Assembly (NCBI RefSeq): GCF_050859505.1
Contig: NZ_CP193934.1
Span: forward strand, 2,666,001-2,730,000
DNA from: Marinirhabdus sp050859505
Lineage (GTDB): Bacteria > Bacteroidota > Bacteroidia > Flavobacteriales > Flavobacteriaceae
Reading direction: 5' to 3'
Length of the DNA stretch: 64,000 nucleotides
In this document: piece by piece, positions 47,618-57,663 of the stretch
Numbering within the stretch: position 1 is the stretch's first letter
Layout of the letters: each line of letters begins with the position of its first letter
Position numbers and translations under genes: made by a program
Notes under the pieces: model-generated
Databases searched by the model: none
The model's input: the letters and a program-made list of their open reading frames with translations, nothing else
What the model was told of the DNA's origin: nothing

Positions 47618-47625
47618 TACTTTTG
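47618..47625 (+). promoter_or_regulatory. Putative promoter -7 box for lptD
   Basis: TACTTTTG is an exact TAnnTTTG match 44 bases before the start. The nearest TTG lies 24 bases before it, longer than the usual spacing, so only the -7 element is well supported. Confidence 0.4.
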
Positions 47626-47669
47626 AACTTTCAAAAACTGAACCAAAGTTATAAAATAATAGGTTTCTA

Positions 47670-50390
47670 GTGTTGCAGAATCAACGGCGTTCTTACTTAC
47701 TTATCTACATAGTACTGTTCATAAACAGTGCTCTTGTCTATGCACAAGACCTACCCAATAAAAATGAGGTGCTTATCCCCTCAACTACTGAAACAAAAGA
47801 AGATACCACCACTGTTAATGTAAAACCTATCGTCACGGAACGGTTAGAAATTGTTAACGACACTGTCAAAAACGACTCTATTAAGAAAAAAGAAGACTTT
47901 CTTACAGGTGTTGTAGATTATTATGGAGAAGATTATATCTTCATGGATCAAACAAATCAAAAAATATATATGTACAACAAAGCGTACATTGTATATGAAG
48001 ATATGCGAATAGATGCAGGTTTAATTATCTTAGATTATAATACCAATGAAGTATTCGCCAAAGGAATTGACAGTGCAGGAACGTATTCACAGCGGCCTGT
48101 CTTTGTACAAGCGCAAAACAGAGTAGAGCCAGACTCCATGAAGTTCAATACAAAGACACAAAAAGCAATAGTCTACAATTCCAGAACCGAACAAAACGGA
48201 TTTAATGTTTTAGCCGAAGTCACCAAAAAAGAAAATGACTCTGTAATTTTTTTGAAAAATGTTCGCTTTACCACTTCTACAAATCTTGAGGATCCGGAAT
48301 ATTACTTTTACACCCGTAAAGCCAAATTTGTACCAAAGAAGAAGATTGTAACAGGGCTCACCAATATGTATATAGCCAATGTTCCCACCCCTTTGGGGCT
48401 TCCTTTTGCATACTTCCCACTTACTGAAGATAGGGCTTCAGGATTTATTATTCCCTCCATTGGGGATAATAACAATAGAGGTTTTTTCTTTCAGAATGGT
48501 GGTTATTATTTTGCCATAAACGATTATGTAGACTTAGCGATACTTGGAGATTATTATACAAACGGCAGTTACGGTCTTCGGGGAGAGGCTGCCTATGCCC
48601 TACGCTACAAGTATAGAGGGAATTTTAATGTGCGCTACGAAAGTTTAATAGACAGCGAACGTGGTTTCCCGGATTTTAGTCAGTCATCTGTTTATAACAT
48701 ACGTTGGAACCATAGTCAAGATGCTAAGTCCAATCCATCATCACGTTTTTCGGCATCGGTAAATTTGGGGAGTAGCCGTTATTTTAGACAATCTATTAAC
48801 CAGACCAATAATGGTAGTGGCTTGGTAAACACGCTAAGTTCTTCGGTTTCATATTCCAAGACCTTTGAGGGGGAACCACAGGTAAACTTTACTGCGGCAG
48901 CAACACATACTCAAAACACCAATACGCAAGAAATAAATATGTCCTTGCCAAATATAAATGCGAGTGTTTCCAGAGTCTTTCCGTTTGCTCCCAAAGATGG
49001 AGTGAAAAGTGGAATTATTGAAAACATAAACTTTCAGTATGATTTGGCTGCAGAAAATCGCTTTCAGACAACAGATTCGCTTTTCTTTAAGCCTGAAATG
49101 TTTGAAACCGCACAACTGGGAGCGCGACATACTATCCCGGTAAGTACTAATTTCAAAATATTAAAATATTTAAGTTCCTCTGTAAGCACTAATTTGCAAG
49201 AAACGTGGGTAGGCAATACGACCAATAGAACCTATGATGCTACTGCAAATGAGGGTCAGGGAGCTGTGGTGATTGATACTTTAAAAGGTTTTGACCGGTA
49301 TCTTACCTATAACTTTTCCACCAGTCTAGGTACTACATTTTATGGAACTTTCAATTTTGGAGAAGACACTAAATTTCAGAAATTACGCCATATTGTGAGA
49401 CCCAGTGTGAGCTACAACATTAACCCTAGTTTTGATCAGTACTACGAAGAATTACAGGTGCCAACGGCAGATCCCAATCTAGCTGCTGAAATCGTTGAGT
49501 TTTCACGTTTTCAGAATACCTTATATGGCGCGCCTAATTCAACCTATTCTAGTAACATAGGAATGTCCTTAAGTAACAGCTTTGAAGCCAAAGTACGGGA
49601 TAAGGATACCACAGCTACAGAACCTAAGAAAATAGTGTTATTGAACAACTTAAACTTCAGTACAGCCTATAATCTTGCTGGCGACTCGCTGCCTTGGAGC
49701 CCGCTTCGTTTTACAGGAAATATACCCGTTGTGCCTAAATTGGATGTCAACTTCACAGGATCCCTGGATCCGTACGCATTAGATAACAACAACCAAAAGA
49801 TAGACAAGTTCAACATAGATAACGGCGGAAGCTTATTTCGCCTTACCAATGGTAATATTTCTCTTAATTATAGTTTCTCCAGTAAAGATTTTGAAGTAGA
49901 CAATCCAGACAATACAGATCGATTGGATGATGAAACATTTGCTAATGGGGGACGACCAGACGATTTGTTTGGTACCGGGCAGGATATTGGAGATAGTTCG
50001 TTTAATAAGGAAAAAGAAAATGGCAATAGCGCCGATAAAGATTGGTACCAGTTTGATATTCCCTGGGATCTCAGGTTGGCATACACTATAACCTACAATA
50101 ACCTTCAGCGACAAAGCGAAATATCCTCCCAGTCGCTCATGTTTAGTTCCAATGTAGAGCTTTCACCCCGATGGCAAGTAGGTGTTTCCAGTGGGTACGA
50201 TTTTACGAATAAAGGAGTAACCTTAACACAGCTTAGGTTTGAGCGAGATTTGGAGAGCTGGCGTTTGTCCTTTAACTGGACACCCATTGGAGCTACCAAT
50301 ACGGCGTGGTATTTCTTTGTGGGAATTAAATCTTCGATATTGAGTGATATTAAATACGATAAGCGTAGAGAGCCGGATAGAAATTTGTAA
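47670..50390 (+). CDS. lptD: LPS-assembly outer-membrane protein LptD
   Basis: 906 residues. A signal peptide (SYLLIYIVLFINSALVYAQ) is followed by an OstA/LptA-like beta-jelly-roll (residues about 70-230; DYYGEDYIFMDQTNQKIYMYNKAYIVYEDMRI is its opening) and a large beta-barrel that inserts lipopolysaccharide into the outer leaflet. Length and order fit the Bacteroidetes form of LptD. The start is non-ATG: GTG at 47670 is followed immediately by TTG, and either may be used. There is no upstream ATG in frame that gives a better signal peptide. Confidence 0.9.
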   Translation: MLQNQRRSYLLIYIVLFINSALVYAQDLPNKNEVLIPSTTETKEDTTTVNVKPIVTERLEIVNDTVKNDSIKKKEDFLTGVVDYYGEDYIFMDQTNQKIYMYNKAYIVYEDMRIDAGLIILDYNTNEVFAKGIDSAGTYSQRPVFVQAQNRVEPDSMKFNTKTQKAIVYNSRTEQNGFNVLAEVTKKENDSVIFLKNVRFTTSTNLEDPEYYFYTRKAKFVPKKKIVTGLTNMYIANVPTPLGLPFAYFPLTEDRASGFIIPSIGDNNNRGFFFQNGGYYFAINDYVDLAILGDYYTNGSYGLRGEAAYALRYKYRGNFNVRYESLIDSERGFPDFSQSSVYNIRWNHSQDAKSNPSSRFSASVNLGSSRYFRQSINQTNNGSGLVNTLSSSVSYSKTFEGEPQVNFTAAATHTQNTNTQEINMSLPNINASVSRVFPFAPKDGVKSGIIENINFQYDLAAENRFQTTDSLFFKPEMFETAQLGARHTIPVSTNFKILKYLSSSVSTNLQETWVGNTTNRTYDATANEGQGAVVIDTLKGFDRYLTYNFSTSLGTTFYGTFNFGEDTKFQKLRHIVRPSVSYNINPSFDQYYEELQVPTADPNLAAEIVEFSRFQNTLYGAPNSTYSSNIGMSLSNSFEAKVRDKDTTATEPKKIVLLNNLNFSTAYNLAGDSLPWSPLRFTGNIPVVPKLDVNFTGSLDPYALDNNNQKIDKFNIDNGGSLFRLTNGNISLNYSFSSKDFEVDNPDNTDRLDDETFANGGRPDDLFGTGQDIGDSSFNKEKENGNSADKDWYQFDIPWDLRLAYTITYNNLQRQSEISSQSLMFSSNVELSPRWQVGVSSGYDFTNKGVTLTQLRFERDLESWRLSFNWTPIGATNTAWYFFVGIKSSILSDIKYDKRREPDRNL

Positions 50391-50482
50391 ATTCAAGATT
50401 CTGGATTTAAGACTTCTGTAATGCTTTTAATAAAATTGTATCGAGAACTTTTTACATTACTAGAGCTAAAAATACCTTTTAC

Positions 50483-50555
50483 TGTTACACTGAGCGCAGT
50501 AAAAGTGAATACAACTTTCGCGTGTTACTAGTCTCGGATTGCGCTCCGTGTGACA
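50483..50555. repeat. Dispersed intergenic inverted repeat
   Basis: About 73 bases bounded by TGTTACACTGAGCGCAGT and, inverted, GATTGCGCTCCGTGTGACA. It lies between lptD and the RidA gene. A half copy lies at 10926-10953. Similar GAGCGCAGT/ACTGCGCTC elements are widely scattered in flavobacterial genomes, possibly as a mobile, non-coding repeat. Confidence 0.6.
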
Positions 50556-50610
50556 TCTTAAAAATTAAATATTATTTTCCTTTACAGTTAAAACGATAAA
50601 CTTAAATACT

Positions 50611-50991
50611 ATGAAAAGAATCATAAACACTCCACATGCCCCTGCTCCTATTGGGCCTTATAATCAAGCGATTTTAAAAGGAAATATGTTGTACACCTCT
50701 GGGCAAATTGCATTGCATCCTGAAACAGGAGCATTGGTTATGGACGACATTAAAGCCGAAACCGAGCAAGTAATGGAAAATATGAAGGCTGTTTTAAAAG
50801 AAGCAGGAATGAGCTTTGAACACGTGCTGAAGACTTCCATTTTTATCAGCGACATGAATAATTTTGGTGCGATAAACGAAGTATATGCACGGTATTTTAA
50901 TGAGGCAACCGCCCCGGCCCGTGAAACGGTTGAAGTAGCAAACCTACCTAAATTTGTGAATGTTGAAATCTCAATGATCGCCAGCTTCTAA
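50611..50991 (+). CDS. ridA: RidA family enamine/imine deaminase
   Basis: 126 residues, the usual trimeric RidA size. Family signatures are IGPYNQAILKGNMLYTSGQIALHP, a central IFISDMNNFGAINEVYARYF, and a closing PARETVEVANLPKFVNVEISMIASF with the conserved Arg that binds the substrate carboxylate. It clears reactive 2-aminoacrylate-type enamines made by PLP enzymes in the cytoplasm. Its stop is 4 bases from the stop of the convergent TamB gene, with no terminator between. Confidence 0.93.
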   Translation: MKRIINTPHAPAPIGPYNQAILKGNMLYTSGQIALHPETGALVMDDIKAETEQVMENMKAVLKEAGMSFEHVLKTSIFISDMNNFGAINEVYARYFNEATAPARETVEVANLPKFVNVEISMIASF

Positions 50992-50995
50992 TAGC

Positions 50996-53900
50996 TTACT
51001 CATTGTCTTCTTGTTTCCCATCGTCGTTAAAGTCTATAGGAAAGGTATTGTCGTCTGGAGTTACTGGAATATCCGTATCTTCTTCGATAGTTACTTTTTT
51101 ATTGAACAGCTTGTCCATGAGTTCTTTAAACGTATCAAAATCTACCGAATACGAAATACCTGCTCCTTGTTCAAAAATCTGTGACTCTCCAATAAATTGA
51201 ATGTTCGCCTGGCGGTTAAAAAAGTTAATCCGTAAACTTCCATCTTCGTTTACTAACCATTGAACTTCTAAATCTCCTGCCACGGTACTTTCTGTAGCAC
51301 CTCCAACGGGTACGCCTACCTTGCCATTAACGAGAATACGTTCGGTGATATCTGCCGAAAAAGTAAGCCCTACCTGATCTGCGGTTTGCTGATTGGGTAA
51401 ATTTGTCCCCTGAGAATAGTCTAGTCCTACACTAAACTTACTATCCTTGTCTGTAAACAACTGGTTTACCAATCCTGAAACGCGATCTACTAAAGTTCCG
51501 GTAAAGGCTCCCGCTCCACCAAAGTCGTCATTTACAAAAGCGTCTGACGCTACCAAAAATAATGCCTGACGTTCACGTTGTTCTTGGTTTTGCAATTTGT
51601 ATTCCAGTTCACTTCTTACAGTGGAAGTAGTTCTGGGAAATTCTATCCTAAATTCGATTTCTGGCTGGATAAGTTCCCCTTTTAAATCTACCAATACATT
51701 TACAGGTATTTTTCTATTTACAGCTGGATTGTCCAATAAAACAGACGGATTTGCGTCAGTTTCGTATTTGGCGGTAAGATTTATTTTTCCTCTTTCTGGA
51801 TTGCCTTCCCATACAATGAATCCACCCGGTACAATGCCAATATTTTTTTGTATTAAGCCTCCATATCTAAAATCGAAAATACCATCAATTACGGTATATT
51901 CTCCCCACATCTTAAACTTTCCAAGTGTGTTTATCTGAATGTATAAAATCCCAACACCCTTTCCAGTGAGTTTGCTGTTATTTTCTTGATCCACCACTAC
52001 TTCAACTTCGGCGTCTTTTGTAATGTTCAGGTCAAAATTCAGTTTTAATCCTTTTACTTCTTTTTCAACCAGGACTTCTCCTCTCATTAAAGCTTCCTTT
52101 TCGGCAGGAGATAGAAAGGTAATAAAGGTATCTTCTCCTAAACTCTGTGTATCGCTAATGGGTATCTTAAACGAAGTGTTAGGTTGGGTCGTAGCTTCTA
52201 CATCAATAGTTAATTCGTCTACGGGACCTGTAATGTCTGCTGTCCCACTAATAAAGGCAGTACCATAGTAAAGCGCATCTTCGGTTTTAGGAGTGTTTAA
52301 AGCCAGAAGATTGTCTGTTTCAATGTGGAGTCCCAATTCCCAATCACTAAAATTGGTATGGCTCGCAAAACCGCTTAAGGTTCCTTTAGAATTGTATTCA
52401 GTATCGGTAATGCCTGTGCTTCCTATATCAAATTTATCTTTGGTAACCGAGATTTGTGTGCCGTTATCGATATCAAAATCTGTATTTAAATACGGAACTC
52501 TTAAGCCGCTACCCTCCAAATTAAAGCGTCCCAATATATCTGGCGATTTATAATTACCACTCACCCGTGCGTTTCCAGAAATTAACCCTCTAATATCTGT
52601 AACAACATCGCCTCCAAATGGGCTAAACGCTTGCATATTGAATTCATTTAAATCCACAAGCATGTTAATCATTGGGTTGTCTTTAGACACATCTATATCG
52701 CCCCGAGCATTAATAGATTTTACCCCATCGTTGGTAAGTGTTGTGTTTATGGTGTATTTTGATAGCGTTTCATTGCCTCTAATATCTAAAACTAAATCCC
52801 CAAAAGCAATGTCGTTAATGTCAATGCCATCTATGGTGACGGTAGAATTTGGATAATACGCGCCGTTTTTCTGAAGGAAATTAAGCTTTCCATTTACATT
52901 TCCTTTTAACCTTAGGCTATCCACAGGTGGTACAATATTCCCAATATTTACATCACGGAATTCAGCCTTTATATCTTTATATGTAGAATCCCGAAGCACG
53001 CCAGCTAGCTGAATATATTCGTTTTCATGATTTAAAACTAAGGAGTCTATTTTTATGGTGGAAAAATTGTCGTCAAACGTAACCTTGTTCAAATTGTTAT
53101 TATCCTCATTAAGATACCATACATTTTCTTTGTAGGTAATATCAGATTTTTTCACGCCAACAACCGACTTTCCTTCTGGATTAATAGTGTGATACAACGA
53201 GAGGTTAAAAAGATCTTCTTTTGCTTTCCCTCCCTTAAATTCTGAACGAATAAATAAGGTGTCCTTGATGGTTTTGTTGATTAAACTAAGTTCGGTTACA
53301 TTGTAAATTCCTGTGTATACAGAGTCTACTGAAGCATAGGTATTAAATAAAGGGTTGTCATTATCTACCTGAAGATTTACATTGCCAAAGTAATAATCGA
53401 ACGCAATTAACTCTGGCGACTTAAAATCCAACTGAAATTTAGACTCGTCTGAAGCTACAGAACCTTTAATCTTGGTATTATTTCCTAATTGAAGTTCTGG
53501 CACAAAGACATCTACAATTTTGTTAAATACTTCAAATTCATAATTCAAGTATTGGTTGGTGGTGACTTCAGCAGGGATGTAGTTTGTGTAAATGCTCGCG
53601 ATACTATTCTGAAACAGGTTTGGAATATCTTCCAGTAAAAATTCGCCAGAGATCTTACCATTTATAATATCGGGCGACTGAATTTGAATGGTGCGAACAG
53701 GACCTTCAAAAGAGGAAGTAATTAAAAAATCGTTGAAATAAAAATCTCTATCGGTGGTTTGGTAAAAGGTCTGAGTAAATTCTATAGTTCCAGCGGCATC
53801 ATTAATAGTGGTTCCATCCATATCCATCACCACACGTCCGGCAAATACCGATATACTATCACGGGTGAAAAGATTTAATTTATTTAATTCGGCATACTCA

Positions 53901-55459
53901 ATATCTGCTTCAAAATCGAATTGATTGTACTCCTTAGAGACATCTACCAGGCCTTTAAACTCCATTTTCAGGTTTGGGTCGTCTATAATTAAATCGCCAT
54001 CAAAAATTGGATTTTTTAAACGTCCTTCCACCTTAATATTTTTATAGGTATACTCTTCAAAAGTAAATGAGCTTACCGTCCCCTTTACTTTGGTATTCAC
54101 GGTTTCTTGTGAAAATCCGCTACCATCAAAGGTTAAATCTGCAGTCATGTTTCCCAACGAAGTAGTTCCAGCCAATTTACCTAGGTTAAATTTATTTAAT
54201 ACCGCATTACCTGTATACGAAGCCCGGTTTGGGTCGGTATAATTATTCATTTCTAGGTCAAGATCTGCTGTTCCTAAGGATGTTGTCAGGCCACTGTTAG
54301 TGATTAATTTGGTTTGGGTGATGGTAGTGTTTCCTTGGAAAGAAACGGATCCAAAATCTTTTAACTCCGCTGGCAACACATTCCCTAATATTCTAGGCAT
54401 AAAGCGTCGCAACTCATAGTAACTGGTTCGAATGCTGTGATTTTGAGCAGTTATACTGAAATCTTCTTCATTCAGTAAATTCTTAATTATATATGTACCG
54501 TATATCTGATTTCCTTCTGAGGTAATTTCCGTTTCAGAAAACGTAAAATCGTTTAGCGTTCCATTAAATTTTCCGTCAATAGTTACTATTTGATCGGGAC
54601 CAAATTCATTGTACCACGCATTTATATCGTCTGTAGATAGTTTTGTTCCCTCAAAGGTCGCATCAATAGTCACTCCATCAATAAAATCTCCTAATCCCTT
54701 TTCACCATAGGTAAATATGAGATCACCCTGTAGGATAGATTTTTCAGTTTTAAGGATTAAATCCTCTATAGTCATAGCTTCGGAAGTATAGGAAAAAACT
54801 CCTTGGGCATCTTTAATACTAAACCCTCTTTCAGCATCTAGTGAGAGAGATTCAATGTTGGCAGTAACGTCGGGTCCTGTTATTTTAAAATCGTCTGCCA
54901 CAAGATTTACTTCCTTTAAAAAAAGAATCATGGGCGTTTCCTGATTTTGATTAATGATTCTAACCGTACTATTGGTTAGAGTTAAATCATTACTAAACAT
55001 AGAAAATGGCTTTACTTCTTCTGTAGAATTGGTATTAAATTTTTCTGAAAATATATAAAGGTTATCACTCTCTTCATCTTTATACGTGGTTACATACAAT
55101 CTTGCGTGATCAAGATCTATATTTCCAAACCCAAGATCTCCACCAATTAAATTACTAAAACTTAAAACATTGGTTTGTAGTTCCTTAGCGTAGATAAGCG
55201 TGTCTGCGTGATGATCGTTAATTAAAACACCTCTAAGGTCTACTTCACCGCGCCAGTTAAGGCCCAAGCGTTCTATGTTTATATCGGTTCCGTAGGTTTC
55301 ATTCAGATTTTTTGTAACCTTTTTGGCAACATAGGTTTGTACGGAAGGAATAGAAAAAATAATCACAATAGTGATGAGAAGCAACACAAAGATCACGAAG
55401 CTCCTGATTATTATTTTCCTTAATTTTTTGATACGGTTGTAATGTTTTAATTTTGACAT
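50996..55459 (-). CDS. tamB: TamB-like translocation and assembly module protein
   Basis: 1487 residues. An N-terminal membrane span (IIRSFVIFVLLLITIVIIFSI, residues 15-36) anchors it to the inner membrane. A very long series of beta-strands follows with AsmA-like character, ending in the DUF490/TamB domain (about residues 1070-1450; YLNTDFDIDNGTQISV is within, and IPVNVLVDLKGELIQPEIEFRIEFP near its end). TamB bridges the envelope and helps move lipids to, or proteins into, the outer membrane. The final 30 residues are acidic. Divergent from tsaD with a gap of only 22 bases. Confidence 0.9.
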   Translation of the reverse strand: MSKLKHYNRIKKLRKIIIRSFVIFVLLLITIVIIFSIPSVQTYVAKKVTKNLNETYGTDINIERLGLNWRGEVDLRGVLINDHHADTLIYAKELQTNVLSFSNLIGGDLGFGNIDLDHARLYVTTYKDEESDNLYIFSEKFNTNSTEEVKPFSMFSNDLTLTNSTVRIINQNQETPMILFLKEVNLVADDFKITGPDVTANIESLSLDAERGFSIKDAQGVFSYTSEAMTIEDLILKTEKSILQGDLIFTYGEKGLGDFIDGVTIDATFEGTKLSTDDINAWYNEFGPDQIVTIDGKFNGTLNDFTFSETEITSEGNQIYGTYIIKNLLNEEDFSITAQNHSIRTSYYELRRFMPRILGNVLPAELKDFGSVSFQGNTTITQTKLITNSGLTTSLGTADLDLEMNNYTDPNRASYTGNAVLNKFNLGKLAGTTSLGNMTADLTFDGSGFSQETVNTKVKGTVSSFTFEEYTYKNIKVEGRLKNPIFDGDLIIDDPNLKMEFKGLVDVSKEYNQFDFEADIEYAELNKLNLFTRDSISVFAGRVVMDMDGTTINDAAGTIEFTQTFYQTTDRDFYFNDFLITSSFEGPVRTIQIQSPDIINGKISGEFLLEDIPNLFQNSIASIYTNYIPAEVTTNQYLNYEFEVFNKIVDVFVPELQLGNNTKIKGSVASDESKFQLDFKSPELIAFDYYFGNVNLQVDNDNPLFNTYASVDSVYTGIYNVTELSLINKTIKDTLFIRSEFKGGKAKEDLFNLSLYHTINPEGKSVVGVKKSDITYKENVWYLNEDNNNLNKVTFDDNFSTIKIDSLVLNHENEYIQLAGVLRDSTYKDIKAEFRDVNIGNIVPPVDSLRLKGNVNGKLNFLQKNGAYYPNSTVTIDGIDINDIAFGDLVLDIRGNETLSKYTINTTLTNDGVKSINARGDIDVSKDNPMINMLVDLNEFNMQAFSPFGGDVVTDIRGLISGNARVSGNYKSPDILGRFNLEGSGLRVPYLNTDFDIDNGTQISVTKDKFDIGSTGITDTEYNSKGTLSGFASHTNFSDWELGLHIETDNLLALNTPKTEDALYYGTAFISGTADITGPVDELTIDVEATTQPNTSFKIPISDTQSLGEDTFITFLSPAEKEALMRGEVLVEKEVKGLKLNFDLNITKDAEVEVVVDQENNSKLTGKGVGILYIQINTLGKFKMWGEYTVIDGIFDFRYGGLIQKNIGIVPGGFIVWEGNPERGKINLTAKYETDANPSVLLDNPAVNRKIPVNVLVDLKGELIQPEIEFRIEFPRTTSTVRSELEYKLQNQEQRERQALFLVASDAFVNDDFGGAGAFTGTLVDRVSGLVNQLFTDKDSKFSVGLDYSQGTNLPNQQTADQVGLTFSADITERILVNGKVGVPVGGATESTVAGDLEVQWLVNEDGSLRINFFNRQANIQFIGESQIFEQGAGISYSVDFDTFKELMDKLFNKKVTIEEDTDIPVTPDDNTFPIDFNDDGKQEDNE

Positions 55460-55481
55460 TCAATAGATATGCCATTTTACT

Positions 55482-56504
55482 TTGAACGAAACAAATTGTT
55501 ACATCCTAGGAATTGAATCCTCATGCGACGACACTGCAGCAGCTGTTATTAACAACGGCCTTGTGCTTAGCAATGTTGTGGCAACTCAGGAAATACACAC
55601 CCAATATGGTGGCGTAGTTCCAGAACTTGCCTCGCGTGCCCACCAACAGAACATTGTTCCTGTGGTACATCAAGCGTTACGCCAAGCAAATATCGACAAA
55701 AAACAGTTACATGCCATAGCCTTTACAAGCGGTCCTGGACTCATGGGTTCGTTGCTGGTAGGAACCTCATTTTCAAAGTCTTTGTCGCTTGGATTAGGCA
55801 TTCCGTTAATTGATGTAAACCACATGCAAGCACATATTTTGGCTCATTTTATTAAAGCCGAAGGACAAACCCCTCCCAATTTTCCATTTTTAGCTTTAAC
55901 CATAAGCGGTGGTCATACCCAAATTGTAAAGGTGACCCACTATTTTGAGATGGAAGTGATTGGACAAAGTATTGACGACGCCGTTGGAGAAGCCTTTGAT
56001 AAATCGGCTAAAATACTGGGACTTCCCTACCCTGGCGGTCCCTTGATAGACAAATACGCCCAGCAGGGAAACCCCAAAGCATATCCTTTCCCAAAACCGA
56101 AAGTGAGTCCGTTGGATTTCAGTTTTAGCGGTTTAAAAACTTCGGTATTGTATTTTATTGAAAGGGAAACGGCTAAAAATCCAGATTTCATTTCAGAAAA
56201 CATAGAAGACGTTTGTGCGAGTTTACAATATACCATTGTGAGTTATTTAATGGACAAGCTGAAAAATGCCGTAAAGAAAACGGGAATTAAAGAAATTGCT
56301 ATAGGTGGCGGGGTTTCTGCCAATAGCGGAATTAGAAAAGCCTTAAAAGATGCTGAAAGTACTTACGGCTGGAAAACCCACATTCCAAAATTTGAATACT
56401 GCACCGATAATGCAGCGATGATTGCCATGGTGGGCGAACTGAAATACAAACAAGGTATCTTTGCTGACACAAATGTTGTAGCCAGCGCTCGTCTTAAACT
56501 CTAA
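55482..56504 (+). CDS. tsaD: tRNA threonylcarbamoyladenosine transferase TsaD
   Basis: 340 residues. It transfers threonylcarbamoyl to A37 of tRNAs reading ANN codons, in complex with TsaB and TsaE. The Kae1/Gcp signatures are GIESSCDDTAAAV, GGVVPELASRAH, HMQAHILAH (metal-binding histidines), LTISGGHTQIV and AIGGGVSANSGIR, with a closing FEYCTDNAAMIA. The start is TTG (55482), as no in-frame ATG exists upstream. Its promoter must overlap the divergent tamB start. The next gene follows after 4 bases. Confidence 0.95.
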   Translation: MNETNCYILGIESSCDDTAAAVINNGLVLSNVVATQEIHTQYGGVVPELASRAHQQNIVPVVHQALRQANIDKKQLHAIAFTSGPGLMGSLLVGTSFSKSLSLGLGIPLIDVNHMQAHILAHFIKAEGQTPPNFPFLALTISGGHTQIVKVTHYFEMEVIGQSIDDAVGEAFDKSAKILGLPYPGGPLIDKYAQQGNPKAYPFPKPKVSPLDFSFSGLKTSVLYFIERETAKNPDFISENIEDVCASLQYTIVSYLMDKLKNAVKKTGIKEIAIGGGVSANSGIRKALKDAESTYGWKTHIPKFEYCTDNAAMIAMVGELKYKQGIFADTNVVASARLKL

Positions 56505-56508
56505 GCTT

Positions 56509-56841
56509 ATGTCACATTCCGAAGAAATTGTACGGCGTTTAAAAGTAGCCACACTCCCCTGGATTTCCCATATCACTGAAAAGAAAATGTTTGGGGGCCA
56601 TTGTATGCTCTTTAAAGGCAAAATGTGTGTTGGTGAAACTAAAGAACGCTTGATGGTACGTGTAAAGCCTGAGAAAATGGAAGAAACACTAGCCCTACCC
56701 CACGTAACTCCTATGGATTTTACAGGCAAACCCATGAAAGAATCCGTTTTTGTGGCAAAAGAAGGTTTTAAAACCGAAGCGCAATTACAGCATTTTATAG
56801 AATTAGGCATTGCCCACGCAGAATGGAAACTAAGTCAGTAA
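56509..56841 (+). CDS. TfoX N-terminal domain protein
   Basis: 110 residues matching the TfoX/Sxy N-terminal domain: ITEKKMFGGHCMLFKGKMCVG, then LMVRVKPEKME and a C-terminal TGKPMKESVFVAKEGFKT. It lacks the TfoX C-terminal helix-hairpin domain, as is common outside gamma-proteobacteria, so a role in competence cannot be assumed. It follows tsaD by 4 bases, so translational coupling is likely. Function here unknown. Confidence 0.82.
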   Translation: MSHSEEIVRRLKVATLPWISHITEKKMFGGHCMLFKGKMCVGETKERLMVRVKPEKMEETLALPHVTPMDFTGKPMKESVFVAKEGFKTEAQLQHFIELGIAHAEWKLSQ

Positions 56842-56906
56842 AATTCCACAAAACAAATCTCAAATTCCAAAAAAGTGTTTTGGAAAGAACCTGAAAATTT
56901 AAAAAA

Positions 56907-57620
56907 TTGAACCTTTTCTACCATCCAAATATCACCGAAACAGCTACTGAAATACACTTCGATAAAGAAGAAAGCAGACACATTGGTAAAGTTCTGAGAA
57001 AACAAGTTGGTGACGAATTATTCACCACAAATGGGAAAGGATATTTTTTTAAAGTAAAACTTCAATCGGTTACTCCTAAACAATGCATTGGTAGTATTTT
57101 AAATATTGAATACCAGGAGCCTACCCCCTACCAATTACACCTAGCAGTTGCTCCTACAAAACTAAACGACAGATACGAATGGTTTCTGGAAAAAGCGACT
57201 GAAATTGGCATTACAGAAATCACTCCAATCCTCTGCGAACACAGTGAACGAAAAGTTATAAAACCAGAGCGCTACGAAAAGATTTTACAAAGTGCCATGA
57301 AACAATCGCTTAAAGCATATCTCCCCACATTAAATGCAGCAGTATCTTTTTCAGAATTTATAGAAAGTCAGGATGATTATAAGGGAATCAAATGTATTGC
57401 ACATTGCGAGGAAACTAATAAACAGTCTCTAAAAGGTTTGATTCGGCCAAAAAGTGACCTTCTTATCTGTATAGGTCCTGAAGGTGATTTTTCATCTACT
57501 GAAATAGAAGTAGCTTTACAGAAGGGTTTCGAGCCTGTTAGTTTAGGGATTTCACGCTTACGAACAGAAACCGCAGCTATCGTGGCTTGCCACAGTGTTG
57601 CTTTTCTAAATGAGGTATAA
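56907..57620 (+). CDS. rsmE: 16S rRNA (uracil-1498-N3) methyltransferase RsmE
   Basis: 237 residues, a SPOUT methyltransferase that modifies U1498 of 16S rRNA. An N-terminal PUA-like domain (SRHIGKVLRKQVGDEL) precedes the trefoil-knot part, with CIGPEGDFSSTEIE and SLGISRLRTETAAIVA lining the AdoMet pocket. A central KATEIGITEITPILCEHSERK is typical. The start is TTG at 56907, as the usual MNLFYHP-type beginning and the lack of any ATG indicate. It is the third gene of a plus-strand series starting at tsaD. Confidence 0.94.
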   Translation: MNLFYHPNITETATEIHFDKEESRHIGKVLRKQVGDELFTTNGKGYFFKVKLQSVTPKQCIGSILNIEYQEPTPYQLHLAVAPTKLNDRYEWFLEKATEIGITEITPILCEHSERKVIKPERYEKILQSAMKQSLKAYLPTLNAAVSFSEFIESQDDYKGIKCIAHCEETNKQSLKGLIRPKSDLLICIGPEGDFSSTEIEVALQKGFEPVSLGISRLRTETAAIVACHSVAFLNEV

Positions 57621-57663
57621 CTTTTGTGCTGTTCCCTTTTTAAAATTTGTATTTTTAAACGCT

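Noticed and set aside
56343..56810. A 155-codon minus-strand frame opposite tsaD and the TfoX gene
   Set aside because: Antisense to conserved genes.
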